Shown here piece by piece: positions 45,091 to 53,963 of a stretch of 64,000 nucleotides of DNA. Source of the DNA: Seramator thermalis (GTDB lineage: Bacteria > Bacteroidota > Bacteroidia > Bacteroidales > Dysgonomonadaceae); the NCBI RefSeq assembly GCF_004138125.1, contig NZ_RXHS01000002.1, positions 62,001 to 126,000 on the forward strand, read 5' to 3'. The notes beneath the pieces are model-generated. The model saw nothing but the letters and a program-made list of their open reading frames with translations. It did not search any database and was not told where the DNA came from. Positions within the stretch are counted from its first letter, which is position 1; each line of letters starts with the position of its first letter. The position numbers and the translations under genes were made by a program.

Positions 45091-45393
45091 ATGAAAAGAA
45101 AAAGATATATGTCAGCTACGGCTCTGCAAGTGCTAACCTCTTTTCCGCTTCGTGATATTTGCGGGACATGGGAAAGTCTTTGCGGTTCCCCAAGCATCAG
45201 GATTTACCATGACGGTAGTCGATTCCGGTTGCAGTTTATTTACAAACACGATACGGCGTTTACCGTCCCTTTATTCCAATGTTGGGGATATACCTTTTTC
45301 AATTTCTATGGCATGATACGCATTGCCTACGATAGTGAGCGGGATATGCTCCTGCTTGCTACTGAAGGCGATTACAAACGGGTGTACGATTAA
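45091..45393 (+). CDS. TraH-position protein, DUF3876
   Basis: 100 residues, soluble, beta-rich by composition, with FPLRDICGTWESLCGSPSIRIYHDGSRFRLQFIY as core. The pattern (WxS..G...IRIYxxG..YRL...Y) belongs to small DUF3876 proteins found between traG and traI in these operons. Function unknown. It starts 2 bases after traG. Confidence 0.78.
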   Translation: MKRKRYMSATALQVLTSFPLRDICGTWESLCGSPSIRIYHDGSRFRLQFIYKHDTAFTVPLFQCWGYTFFNFYGMIRIAYDSERDMLLLATEGDYKRVYD

Positions 45394-45438
45394 CGTACAG
45401 TCGAAATTCAATCAGTAATAATTTAAAAAGTAAAAGTT

Positions 45439-46059
45439 ATGAAACGAATATTTATGTGCCTTGCAGTGGCACTAAGCATGTTCTCCTTTCAGGCAAAAGC
45501 GCAGTGGGTTGTTGCCGACCCGACCAATCTGGTACAAAATATCATCAGTGCGGTACAAGGTACTTCGACGGCATCCAACATGATAAACAACCTGAACGAG
45601 AGCATCAAAATTTACAAACAAGGTAAGGAATACTACGATGCACTCAAATCAGTCCACAACCTGATTAAAGATGCACGTAAGGTTCAGAAGACTATCGAAA
45701 TGGTAAGTGAGATTACGGACATGTATGTTACCGGATTTAATAAAATGGTAAGCGACCCTAATTTCTCTGCAAATGAGTTAGCAGCTATTTCAACGGGCTA
45801 TGCCAAGCTGTTGGAAGAAGGGGGAGCGTTGGTAACGGATTTGAGAAACATTGTTACCGGAAGTAACGGGCTTTCCCTTTCCGACAAAGAGCGCATGGAT
45901 GTAATCGACCAGATTCACAGTAAGATGTTGGAATATCGTAATCTGACGAAGTATTTCACACAAAAGAGTATATCCGTATCCTATATCCGTGCAAAGGAAA
46001 AAAATGATATGGACAGGGTATTGGCTCTGTATGGTAGTCCTTCCGAAAGGTATTGGTAA
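45439..46059 (+). CDS. traI: TraI, DUF4141 periplasmic transfer protein
   Basis: 206 residues with a clear signal peptide (MCLAVALSMFSFQAKAQW) and a helical mature part (VVADPTNLVQNIISAVQGTSTASNMINNLNESIKIYKQG) resembling VirB5-like coiled proteins. It lies before traJ, as in related elements. Probably a periplasmic or pilus-tip component. Confidence 0.88.
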   Translation: MKRIFMCLAVALSMFSFQAKAQWVVADPTNLVQNIISAVQGTSTASNMINNLNESIKIYKQGKEYYDALKSVHNLIKDARKVQKTIEMVSEITDMYVTGFNKMVSDPNFSANELAAISTGYAKLLEEGGALVTDLRNIVTGSNGLSLSDKERMDVIDQIHSKMLEYRNLTKYFTQKSISVSYIRAKEKNDMDRVLALYGSPSERYW

Positions 46060-46079
46060 TAAGATAAATGTAGTCAGTT

Positions 46080-47066
46080 ATGAATTTTGACAATCTACAT
46101 CAGATTTTACAGAATCTGTACCAAAGCATGATACCTCTTTGCAGCGACATGATTGGTGTTGCAAAGGGGGTAGCGGGACTGGGCGCACTGTTCTATGTGG
46201 CGTACAGGGTATGGCAGGCGTTAAGTCGTGCCGAGCCTATCGACGTGTTTCCTTTGCTTCGTCCGTTTGCGATTGGGCTGTGCATCATGTTTTTCCCCAC
46301 AATCGTGTTGGGAACTATCAATGCGGTTATGTCACCTGTTGTAAAGGGTGCGCATACCATTATGGAAAACCAAATGGTTAATGTGGAAGCATTACAGCAA
46401 CAAAAAGACAATTTGGAATATGAAGCCCGTTTGCGTGAGGGCAAAGCATGGCTTGTCGATGATGAAGTGTATGACCAGAAAATGAAAGAACTCGGCATTA
46501 CCGATGCTGCCGAAATTGTCAGTATGTGGGGCGAACGGCTTTGGTATGATATCAAAGCATGGTTCAGGGAGGTAATTCGGGATTTCTTTGAGTTATTGTT
46601 CAATGCTGCCGCCCTGACCATTGATACGCTCAGGACATTCTTCCTTGTCGTGTTGGCCATATTGGGACCTATTGCGTTTGCCTTTTCCATATATGACGGA
46701 TTTCAGGCAACGCTGTCCCAATGGCTTACACGCTATATAAGCATCTATCTCTGGCTGCCTGTCGCTGATATTTTTTCCGCCGTATTATCGAAGATACAGG
46801 AATTAATGCTTCAACAGGATATTGCCCTCCTGCAAGACCCGAACTATATCCCCGACGGCTCAAACGGTGTGTATATCGTGTTCCTGATCATCGGAATTAT
46901 CGGATACTTCACGATCCCGACAGTTGCAGGATGGATAATCCAATCGGGCGGTGCAGGTGCTTATGGAAGCGCAGTAAATAAAACAGCAAGCAAAGCAGGC
47001 GGTATTGCCGGAGGCGTTGCCGGATCGGTAGCGGGTAATGTTGGCGGTCGTTTGCTCGGTAAATAA
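46080..47066 (+). CDS. traJ: TraJ, polytopic inner-membrane transfer protein
   Basis: 328 residues with at least six hydrophobic segments, including LFYVAYRVWQAL, FAIGLCIMFFPTIVLGTI, TFFLVVLAILGPIAFAFSI and VYIVFLIIGIIGYFTIPTVAGWII. The C-terminus is Gly/Ala-rich. The topology is that of a VirB6-like channel subunit. A soluble loop of about 80 residues lies between helices 3 and 4. Confidence 0.9.
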   Translation: MNFDNLHQILQNLYQSMIPLCSDMIGVAKGVAGLGALFYVAYRVWQALSRAEPIDVFPLLRPFAIGLCIMFFPTIVLGTINAVMSPVVKGAHTIMENQMVNVEALQQQKDNLEYEARLREGKAWLVDDEVYDQKMKELGITDAAEIVSMWGERLWYDIKAWFREVIRDFFELLFNAAALTIDTLRTFFLVVLAILGPIAFAFSIYDGFQATLSQWLTRYISIYLWLPVADIFSAVLSKIQELMLQQDIALLQDPNYIPDGSNGVYIVFLIIGIIGYFTIPTVAGWIIQSGGAGAYGSAVNKTASKAGGIAGGVAGSVAGNVGGRLLGK

Positions 47067-47087
47067 TCAATTAATGGATTTAAAAAC

Positions 47088-47711
47088 ATGGAGTTCAAAA
47101 GTTTAAAAAATATTGAAACAAGTTTCAAGCAGATAAGGATTATCGCCATTGTGTTTGTAGTATTGTGTGCAGGGATAACAGGCTATTCGGTTTGGAGTTC
47201 CTATGTATTCGCCGAAGAACAAAGGCAGAAAATCTATGTATTGGACGAGGGCAAATCGCTTATGTTGGCTCTTTCGCAGGACTTATCGCAAAACCGTCCT
47301 GTGGAAGCGCGAGAACACGTGAAAAGATTTCACGAACTGTTCTTCACGCTCTCGCCCGATAAAAGCGCCATTGAATCGAATATCAACAGGGCATTGTTCC
47401 TTGTCGATAAAAGCGCATTCAAATATTATCAGGATATGCAGGAAAAAGGCTATTACAACCGCATTGTGTCGGGGAATATCAATCAGATTATTCAGGTTGA
47501 TTCCGTAGCCTGCAATCTCGATGCGTATCCTTATAAAACTACTGTATATGCAAAGCAAATGATAATCCGGGCAAGCAATGTAACCGAACGGAGTTTGGTA
47601 ACACGTTGCGACCTTAGAAACTCCGTCAGGAGCGACAATAACCCGCACGGATTTATCATGGAACGCTTTGAAATAATAGAAAACAGAGATTTACGAACAA
47701 TAGACCGATAA
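47088..47711 (+). CDS. traK: TraK, VirB8-like protein
   Basis: 207 residues. A short cytoplasmic tail (EFKSLKNIETSFKQIR) and one membrane helix (IIAIVFVVLCAGITGYSVW) precede a periplasmic domain ending in NPHGFIMERFEIIENRDL. This bitopic layout is that of VirB8-type assembly factors in Bacteroides elements. It is 2 bases before traL. Confidence 0.9.
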   Translation: MEFKSLKNIETSFKQIRIIAIVFVVLCAGITGYSVWSSYVFAEEQRQKIYVLDEGKSLMLALSQDLSQNRPVEAREHVKRFHELFFTLSPDKSAIESNINRALFLVDKSAFKYYQDMQEKGYYNRIVSGNINQIIQVDSVACNLDAYPYKTTVYAKQMIIRASNVTERSLVTRCDLRNSVRSDNNPHGFIMERFEIIENRDLRTIDR

Positions 47712-47713
47712 CC

Positions 47714-47992
47714 ATGATACGGAAATTAATCAATCAGGTAAATGAGTGGTTGGAAGACAAACTCCGCAGCATTGTCAGACCATTAAGCCCTGACGCACGG
47801 GTAATCGTAATCCTTACCATGTTGCTATTGTTCGGCAGCTTGTCTATCTACATGACGGTTTCTTCCATATATAATATGGGCAAAAAAAGCGGTCAGCAGC
47901 AAATGCAGATAGAACATATCAAACGCTTGGAACTGGAACACAAACAGGAAGCGGATAGTGTAAAACAATTAAACGATTTCAATTATGAGTAA
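47714..47992 (+). CDS. traL: TraL, DUF3989 membrane protein
   Basis: 92 residues with one membrane helix (VIVILTMLLLFGSLSIYMTVSSIY) and a charged C-terminus (QMQIEHIKRLELEHKQEADSVKQL). This fits the small DUF3989/TraL family. It overlaps traM by 8 bases. Confidence 0.87.
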   Translation: MIRKLINQVNEWLEDKLRSIVRPLSPDARVIVILTMLLLFGSLSIYMTVSSIYNMGKKSGQQQMQIEHIKRLELEHKQEADSVKQLNDFNYE

Positions 47993-49304
47993 AGAAAATG
48001 AAAGTAACGAACGGAAACCGGACGTTACAGAAAAAAAGAAAGAGGAAAAGCCGAAAAAGGAACTTACCCCGCAGGAGATTCAGAAGCGGAAAAAGATGCT
48101 TGTCTATCCCTTGTTCTTCCTGATTTTCGCAGGGGTTATGTGGATCATTTTTGCTCCTTCAGGAGATAAGAATGACGAACAGCCCGATGGCTTCAACTCC
48201 GAACTACCTATTCCCAAAGATGAAGCAATTGTAGGAGATAAGCGGACGGCTTACGAGCAGGAAGCCATGCAAAACAAGCAAAATGAAAAGATGCGGAGTT
48301 TGCAGGATTTCGCTTTCATGCTCGGAGAGGAAGAAAGTAGAAAGGCACAGGAAGTAAACACTTCCATTCCGTCCGATAATCAGGAAGTACCGACAAACAA
48401 TCGCACTCCACAAACCGGAATCCAATCTTCGGCAAGTGCCTATCAGGATGTAAACCGACAGTTGAATGACTGGTACGAACAACCTGCAACGCAAGCGGAC
48501 AACCAAGCACAACTTGAAATGGAATCCCGCATTCAGGAATTGGAACGGCAACTGGCTGAAAAATCGGCTGCCGACGGGCAGTTGGAACTTATTGAAAAAT
48601 CCTATGCGATTGCAGCGAAATATATGCCCAACGGACAGCCTGAACAGGTGCAACCAGTGGATAACACAATCAATCTGAAAGAAAAGGTTATCCCGAAACC
48701 TGTTTCGCAAGTCCACCAAAGCGTGGTTTCGTTGTTGGCTGCTCCAATGGAAAACGATGATTTTTTGGAGCAATACAGTAAGCCTCGTAATATGGGATTT
48801 ATCACGGCTGCCGGGAACGAAACGGTAACGGATAAAAACAGTATCAGGGCTGCGGTGTACCAAACCGTAACGATTTCTAACGGAAAGGAATTACAACTCC
48901 GCCTGTTGGAGCCAATGAGAGCCGGACATATCCTGATACCTGCAAATTCTATCCTTACCGGAAGTGCAAAGATTGGCGGGGAACGCCTGCATATTACCAT
49001 TACTTCAATCCAGTATGCGGACAATGTGATACCCGTTGAAATGGAAGTGTACGATATGGACGGTATGCAAGGCATATTCGTTCCGAACTCGGACGAGGTA
49101 ACTGCCATGAAAGAGATTGCAGCCAATATGGGTACGTCAATGGGGAGTAGTATTACGATAACAGATGACGCAGGCTCACAGCTTGCAGCCGATTTGGGAC
49201 GAAGCCTGATTCAAGGTACATCGCAATTCTTCAGTAAGAAAATGCGTGAGGTAAAAGTTACGCTGAAGGCAGGCTACAAAGTTTTATTACTCCCCAAAGC
49301 ATAA
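47985..49304 (+). CDS. traM: TraM, VirB10-like transfer protein
   Basis: 439 residues. A charged cytoplasmic N-terminus (KKKEEKPKKELTPQEIQKRKKMLVY) and one helix (PLFFLIFAGVMWIIFAP) are followed by a long Gln/Glu-rich periplasmic linker. The conserved C-terminal beta domain contains LRLLEPMRAGHILIPANSILTGSAKIGGERL and EMEVYDMDGMQGIFVPNS. This is the VirB10-type bridge across the envelope. Confidence 0.92.
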   Translation: MSKENESNERKPDVTEKKKEEKPKKELTPQEIQKRKKMLVYPLFFLIFAGVMWIIFAPSGDKNDEQPDGFNSELPIPKDEAIVGDKRTAYEQEAMQNKQNEKMRSLQDFAFMLGEEESRKAQEVNTSIPSDNQEVPTNNRTPQTGIQSSASAYQDVNRQLNDWYEQPATQADNQAQLEMESRIQELERQLAEKSAADGQLELIEKSYAIAAKYMPNGQPEQVQPVDNTINLKEKVIPKPVSQVHQSVVSLLAAPMENDDFLEQYSKPRNMGFITAAGNETVTDKNSIRAAVYQTVTISNGKELQLRLLEPMRAGHILIPANSILTGSAKIGGERLHITITSIQYADNVIPVEMEVYDMDGMQGIFVPNSDEVTAMKEIAANMGTSMGSSITITDDAGSQLAADLGRSLIQGTSQFFSKKMREVKVTLKAGYKVLLLPKA

Positions 49305-49317
49305 ATAATAATAATCA

Positions 49318-49350
49318 GGACGAAAGTCCGCCACTAAAAAAATCCAATAG
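49318..49350 (+). promoter_or_regulatory. hairpin plus recurrent A-tract motif, copy 5, before traN
   Basis: GGAC-GAAA-GTCC (49318-49329, a GNRA-type tetraloop) is followed by one base and CCACTAAAAAAATCCAATAG (49331-49350). The traN start is at 49377. Same order of parts as before traE and at 19774-19821. Confidence 0.55.
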
Positions 49351-49376
49351 TAATTAACAATTAAAACAAATTTTGT

Positions 49377-50321
49377 ATGAAACGATTTCTTTTTGCACTC
49401 GCTATTATCGGGTGCGTATTCACAGCAAATGCACAAGAGTTGGAAACACAGGAGCGCATTTCTTCGCCCTCTAAAGGGGACTATTTTGATGGTTTGACAC
49501 GACCACTAACCTTTAACCGCATGATACCGCCGTATGCCTTAGAAGTTACTTTCAATAAGACGGTACATATCATTTTCCCTGCGGCAATCCGTTATGTGGA
49601 CTTGGGGTCTGCCGACCTGTTGGCAGCCAAAGCGGACGGAGCGGAAAACGTTCTCCGTGTGAAAGCTGCCTTGCGTGATTTCTCCCGTGAAAGCAATCTG
49701 GCGGTTATTACCGAAGACGGTGCGTACTACACTTTTAATGTGAAATATGCTGATGAACCCGTAAAACTGTCAGTAGAAATGACCGACTTTATCCACGACG
49801 GGGAAGCGGTAAATCGCCCGAACAATGCAATGGAGATTTACATGAGGGAACTCGGCAGCGAATCGCCTTTGCTTGTCAAACTGATTATGAAGTCCATTTA
49901 TAAGAATGACAATCGGGAAATAAAGCATATTGGCAGTAAACGATTTGGTATTCAGTACACACTCAAAGGAATTTACACGCATAACGGATTGCTTTATTTC
50001 CACATGCAACTGAAGAATAGTTCCAATGTGCCGTTCGATGTGGATTATATCACGTTCAAAATCGTCGATAAGAAAGTCGCCAAACGTACTGCCATTCAGG
50101 AACAGGTTGTCGTGCCATTGAGGGCACACAACAACCTCACATTGATAGGTGGCAAGAGAACGGAACGTGTAGTATTTACCCTGCCGAAATTCACTATTCC
50201 GGATGATAAGCACCTTATCATTGAACTGAACGAAAAAGAGGGCGGGCGACACCAATCGTTCATTGTCGAAAATGCTAACCTCGTGAGAGCCAAAGTTATT
50301 AACGAACTCAAAGTGAAATAA
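49377..50321 (+). CDS. traN: TraN, DUF4138 VirB9-like outer-envelope protein
   Basis: 314 residues with signal peptide (FLFALAIIGCVFTANAQ). The mature part starts with a beta-rich domain (LEVTFNKTVHIIFPAAIRYVDLGSADLLAAKADGAENVLRVKAA) typical of TraN, the VirB9 counterpart, and ends with a second beta domain (QYTLKGIYTHNGLLYFHMQLKNSSNVPFDVDYITF). It would assemble with TraM and TraO at the outer membrane. Confidence 0.92.
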   Translation: MKRFLFALAIIGCVFTANAQELETQERISSPSKGDYFDGLTRPLTFNRMIPPYALEVTFNKTVHIIFPAAIRYVDLGSADLLAAKADGAENVLRVKAALRDFSRESNLAVITEDGAYYTFNVKYADEPVKLSVEMTDFIHDGEAVNRPNNAMEIYMRELGSESPLLVKLIMKSIYKNDNREIKHIGSKRFGIQYTLKGIYTHNGLLYFHMQLKNSSNVPFDVDYITFKIVDKKVAKRTAIQEQVVVPLRAHNNLTLIGGKRTERVVFTLPKFTIPDDKHLIIELNEKEGGRHQSFIVENANLVRAKVINELKVK

Positions 50322-50323
50322 CC

Positions 50324-50908
50324 ATGAAAAGGTTATCAATTATATTAACGTTTGCGTTGTGCCTGGTCTTTATAGACCAAGTACACGCACAGCGTTGTTT
50401 GCCGGGAATGCAAGGCATTCAGGTAACTGGTGGAATGGTGGACGGATTTCATTCGTTGGACAAAAAGAATGAACTGGGCTATTACTTCGGGTTGTCGATG
50501 GCAACCTATACCAAACACGCCAATAAATGGGTGTTCGGTGCGGAGTTTCTCAATAAATACTATCCATATAAGGAAGACAGAATACCTGTCAACCAGTTCA
50601 CGGCAGAGGGCGGTTATTACCTGAAATTTCTTTCCGACCGCAACAAAGTAGTCCTGTTTTCTTTGGGCGGATCTGCACTCGCCGGATACGAAACAAGCAA
50701 CTGGGGAGAAAAGACACTCTTTGACGGTTCTACGCTTCGGAATGAAGACGCATTTATCTACGGCGGTGCGATTACGTTGGAAATGGAAACCTATCTGTCC
50801 GACCGTGTTGTCCTTCTCCTGACCGCCCGTGAGCGGATTTTGTGGGGAACTTCGACAGGTCATTTCCATTTCACATTTGGAGCAGGCTTAAAGTTTATAA
50901 TCAATTAA
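50324..50908 (+). CDS. traO: TraO outer-membrane beta-barrel-like transfer protein
   Basis: 194 residues with signal peptide (ILTFALCLVFIDQVHAQRC). Mature sequence has alternating polar and hydrophobic strands (ELGYYFGLSMATYTKHANKWVFGAEFLNKYY; FHFTFGAGLKFIIN at the C-terminus) and ends in an aromatic-containing strand, fitting a small barrel. It begins 2 bases after traN. Confidence 0.9.
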   Translation: MKRLSIILTFALCLVFIDQVHAQRCLPGMQGIQVTGGMVDGFHSLDKKNELGYYFGLSMATYTKHANKWVFGAEFLNKYYPYKEDRIPVNQFTAEGGYYLKFLSDRNKVVLFSLGGSALAGYETSNWGEKTLFDGSTLRNEDAFIYGGAITLEMETYLSDRVVLLLTARERILWGTSTGHFHFTFGAGLKFIIN

Positions 50909-50920
50909 AATAGAAACACA

Positions 50921-51361
50921 ATGAAAAAAACATTAGCATATTTCTTATACACGCTATTGCTCGGCGCAATAGTCTGTGCCTGTAGCGACGATTTGGATAT
51001 TAATCAGGTTTACACATTTGATTTGGTATGTATGCCAGTTCAGAAAAAAATCGTTCAGGGAGAAACTGCGGAAATCAGGTGTCAGTTGGTAAAAGAGGGT
51101 AACTACGACCAAGCAAAGTTCTTCATTCGGATGTTCCAAACAGATGGCAAAGGAGAATTGAGAATGGATGACGGAACGGTGTTCCTGCCGAATGACCTCT
51201 ATCCGTTGGATAGAACGACGTTCCGACTTTACTATACTTCGCACTCAACCGACCAACAGGTTATCGACGTGTATATCGAAGATAACTTCGGGCAGGTAGT
51301 ACAAAAGAACTTTAGTTGGCAGAACGACAGCGGGGATAGCGAGGAACAGGAAGATGAATAA
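50921..51361 (+). CDS. traQ: TraQ, DUF3872 lipoprotein
   Basis: 146 residues. Lipoprotein signal LYTLLLGAIVCACSDDLD, then an immunoglobulin-like beta domain (YTFDLVCMPVQKKIVQGETAEIRCQLVKEG) and an acidic tail. This is the DUF3872/TraQ family. No traP primase gene lies between traO and this gene, unlike in CTnDOT. The stop overlaps the next gene by 8 bases. Confidence 0.88.
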   Translation: MKKTLAYFLYTLLLGAIVCACSDDLDINQVYTFDLVCMPVQKKIVQGETAEIRCQLVKEGNYDQAKFFIRMFQTDGKGELRMDDGTVFLPNDLYPLDRTTFRLYYTSHSTDQQVIDVYIEDNFGQVVQKNFSWQNDSGDSEEQEDE

Positions 51362-51893
51362 TTATGCCAAATTCCTAAGTCCGAGCAAGTACGATGAGAA
51401 GTACACTCCCCGTTACGCCGTTTTGCCGATTGTCAAGTATCTGCCGAAAGGGAAAATCATTTGGTGTCCGTTCGATACGAAGAACAGCGAATTTGTATTT
51501 GCCCTGAAAGAAGCAGGGTTTGACGTGGTTTACTCCCACATTGCCACAGGGCAGGATTTCTTCAGCTATGAGCCTGAACGATGGGATATAATCATATCAA
51601 ATCCGCCATTCAGCAACAAAATAGAGGTATTCGGACGTTGCTTGGAACTGGGTAAACCGTTCGGATTGCTAATGTCCAACTTTTGGCTAAACGATGCTTC
51701 TCCCAGTCGGCTATTCAAAGACAGGGAACTGCAACTATTATTGTTCAACAAACGTGTCCAGTACAACGACCTGAATCGTGTTCCTTTCGGTTCAAGTTAC
51801 TTCTGCCACAAGCTGCTCCCGAAACAAATCATATTTGACGAGTTGGGGTTGGTAAAAGGGCAATACAGTCAAATGTATCAGGACTTTGAATAA
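51354..51893 (+). CDS. N6-adenine methyltransferase-like protein
   Basis: 179 residues. IIWCPFDTKNSEFVFALKEAGFDVVYSHIATGQDFFSY resembles the SAM-binding part and DIIISNPPFSNKIEVFGRCLELGKPFGLLM holds the catalytic NPPF motif of N6-adenine methyltransferases. There is no target-recognition domain. It is coupled to traQ by overlap. It could protect transferred DNA from restriction or modify RNA. Comparable genes are often annotated as sugar-phosphate or tRNA adenine methyltransferase in ICEs; the substrate is not known. Confidence 0.8.
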   Translation: MNNYAKFLSPSKYDEKYTPRYAVLPIVKYLPKGKIIWCPFDTKNSEFVFALKEAGFDVVYSHIATGQDFFSYEPERWDIIISNPPFSNKIEVFGRCLELGKPFGLLMSNFWLNDASPSRLFKDRELQLLLFNKRVQYNDLNRVPFGSSYFCHKLLPKQIIFDELGLVKGQYSQMYQDFE

Positions 51894-51951
51894 ACCGATG
51901 CGGTAAGTGCCTGAATTACTTCGGGTATTTACCGCATTTATTAATTTGATT

Positions 51952-52554
51952 ATGAAATATTCTGTAATAATCTTCATTCTTCTGACGTATGTACCTGCAT
52001 GGGGACAACCGACCAGAAAATCGGAGATAGAAAAATGCACGGAACTGGCTTATTCGGCAACAGAGTTCAGACGGATTGTCGACTCCATGCAAATGACCAT
52101 TGACGAACTATGCGATTATCCCGTTATTTTTCCGATAAAGAAGCCTTTGCGTATTTCGTCAGGCTTCGGAATGCGCTACCACCCAATTTACAAGGTGCAG
52201 AAATTCCATACAGGGATTGATATACCCAAAACGAAAGGAACTCCCGTGTATGCTACTGGTAACGGTGAAGTGATTCGTAAGGGTTATTGTTCAGGCTATG
52301 GCTACTTTATTGAGATTGAACACGCAGGGAATTTCCGTTCGTTTTACGCACATTTAAGTAAGACAACAGTAAATATAGGAGATACGGTAAGTATCGCCAC
52401 GCAAATTGCCTGTGTTGGCAATTCGGGAATATCAACAGGTAGCCATTTGCATTATGAGATAAGGAAAGGCAAACGCTATCTGAATCCTGCTGAATGGTGC
52501 TACTGTCTGATTGCAATAATGAATAAACAAACATTAAACGAAGAAACAGCATGA
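51952..52554 (+). CDS. M23-family peptidoglycan endopeptidase
   Basis: 200 residues from ATG 51952; a GTG at 51907 is possible but the ATG is directly followed by a signal peptide (YSVIIFILLTYVPAWGQ). The LytM domain has GFGMRYHPIYKVQKFHTGIDIP (HxxxD zinc ligands) and the second half SHLHYEI (HxH). It would open the cell wall for the mating pore, replacing the lysozyme-like TraR of other elements. It overlaps the next gene by 4 bases. Confidence 0.9.
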   Translation: MKYSVIIFILLTYVPAWGQPTRKSEIEKCTELAYSATEFRRIVDSMQMTIDELCDYPVIFPIKKPLRISSGFGMRYHPIYKVQKFHTGIDIPKTKGTPVYATGNGEVIRKGYCSGYGYFIEIEHAGNFRSFYAHLSKTTVNIGDTVSIATQIACVGNSGISTGSHLHYEIRKGKRYLNPAEWCYCLIAIMNKQTLNEETA

Positions 52555-53006
52555 AATTTCTTACTACATATTTACAGCACGGAGAGGAAATCCGATACAG
52601 GGCAAGGATACATATATTTCTGTTCCTGCAACCTGCCATATTGTTGGCTATCGGATTCATGTGCTATTGTGATGAAGTCAAAATAACACACTATTTAGGG
52701 CTTACGTTGCTGTTCTTGGGATTGGTTTCCCTCGTTCAGCGTGTATTTGTGAAAGTCGGCTCAATCTATGCCGTAACCAACAAACGTGTGATTATCAAAA
52801 CAGGGGTTATTAGCCGCAGGATGGTTGAACTGGTGCTTGCCAAATGCGAGGGTATTCAGGTGGTACAAAGTATTGCTGGGCGTATCTTCGGCTATGGCTC
52901 TATCGTGGTTACGACTGGTGGTGCTACCAACTGCTACTATTATGTCGTCAAACCGTATCGGTTTAAGAAAGCGTTAAATGAGCAGATTGCCCTGTATCGC
53001 ATGTAA
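52551..53006 (+). CDS. bacterial PH-domain membrane protein
   Basis: 151 residues. Two membrane helices (IFLFLQPAILLAIGFMCY and HYLGLTLLFLGLVSLVQRVFV) precede a PH-like domain (YAVTNKRVIIKTGVISRRMVELVLAKCEGIQVVQSIAGRIFGYGSIVVTTGG), as in the YdbT/bPH2 family. It is the last gene before the tra terminator. Its role in transfer is unknown. Confidence 0.87.
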   Translation: MKFLTTYLQHGEEIRYRARIHIFLFLQPAILLAIGFMCYCDEVKITHYLGLTLLFLGLVSLVQRVFVKVGSIYAVTNKRVIIKTGVISRRMVELVLAKCEGIQVVQSIAGRIFGYGSIVVTTGGATNCYYYVVKPYRFKKALNEQIALYRM

Positions 53007-53036
53007 ACAAACGACTTCCGCCAACTTGTTGAAAAA

Positions 53037-53069
53037 CACCTGTCAAGCAATTTTGTCAGGTGCTTTTTT
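53037..53069 (+). terminator. tra-operon terminator
   Basis: The stem CACCTG-T-CAA/TTG-T-CAGGTG with one mismatch and a short loop (53037-53062) is followed by CTTTTTT. It lies 30 bases after the PH-domain gene. Confidence 0.8.
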
Positions 53070-53074
53070 ATGGG

Positions 53075-53082
53075 TAATTTTG
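53075..53082 (+). promoter_or_regulatory. -7 element of the nuclease/caspase module
   Basis: TAATTTTG followed by C matches the Bacteroidetes -7 consensus. It lies 24 bp upstream of the start at 53106 and just after the tra terminator, so the two-gene module has its own promoter. Confidence 0.65.
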
Positions 53083-53105
53083 CAGGAATAATTATAGATT
53101 GATGT

Positions 53106-53936
53106 ATGGAAAATCCGACAAAAGAAGAAATATTAAAAGCAGTAAATGATTCAGGATATTTATTTGAGCAGGAAATAGGAACGATATTAGAAAGAAACAA
53201 CTTCTATATCCAACCGAATGTTGCTTTTATTGATATAGATGAAGAAAAGTCGAGAGAAATAGACGTTATGGGTTATAAACGTTTCTTTTATGACGAAGAA
53301 AAGAAAATATCCATAGGTGTTAGAATTTTATGTGAATGTAAAAACAACACTAATCCATTTGTTTTTATTTGTCGGAATAAAAATGATGTAGATAAGAATT
53401 ACTCTCCACCCAATTTTTTATTCCCGCACAAAGAATATAAAAAACCTATTGAAGGAAAGCCTAATTCATTTTACACATTCACTGGGTTTAAATATTTTAA
53501 CATTGAAACGATTTACCCTTATTCAACTGAAAATGCAAAAGCTACTCAGTTCTGCAAAATAATAAGAAAAGGGAAAGATTGGTCTGCTCTTCATGATGGC
53601 ATTTATGACAATCTTCTTATTCCAATGATTAAATGCTTAGATTTTTATAAAAAAGAGGATTCTTCGATGATTAGAAATACAGAATGGAAAAACTACGTTG
53701 TATATTACCCTATTATCGTTTTAAACTCTGATTTATACTCAATAAATGCCAATGTAGATACAGAAACTATAAATAAAATAGACTTCGTTCATTTTACAAG
53801 AGAAATAAATTCCAAGAAATTGAAAGATAGATATTTAGTTGATTTTGTAACAAAAGAAGGTTTGCAAAATTATATCGAAAATAATATTTCCTACTTCATG
53901 GATATGTTTGTTAAAAAAATGACAGAGTCTGTATAG
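53106..53936 (+). CDS. PD-(D/E)XK nuclease-like protein
   Basis: 276 residues, no signal or membrane segment. The first 80 residues show the pattern of the PD-(D/E)XK fold: helix GYLFEQEIGTILERNNF, strand with Asp (REIDVMGY, D53), then RILCECKNNTNPFVFI with E77-C-K79 as the ExK motif. The remaining 195 residues are not recognised; they contain FYTFTGFKYFNIETIYPYS and a Tyr/Asn-rich helical end. AT-rich compared with the tra genes, so it was acquired separately. A caspase-like gene follows after 27 bases. It could be a DNA- or RNA-cleaving effector. The catalytic reading is from motif only. Confidence 0.7.
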   Translation: MENPTKEEILKAVNDSGYLFEQEIGTILERNNFYIQPNVAFIDIDEEKSREIDVMGYKRFFYDEEKKISIGVRILCECKNNTNPFVFICRNKNDVDKNYSPPNFLFPHKEYKKPIEGKPNSFYTFTGFKYFNIETIYPYSTENAKATQFCKIIRKGKDWSALHDGIYDNLLIPMIKCLDFYKKEDSSMIRNTEWKNYVVYYPIIVLNSDLYSINANVDTETINKIDFVHFTREINSKKLKDRYLVDFVTKEGLQNYIENNISYFMDMFVKKMTESV

Positions 53937-53963
53937 TTTAATTTTTAATTCATTACATGATCA

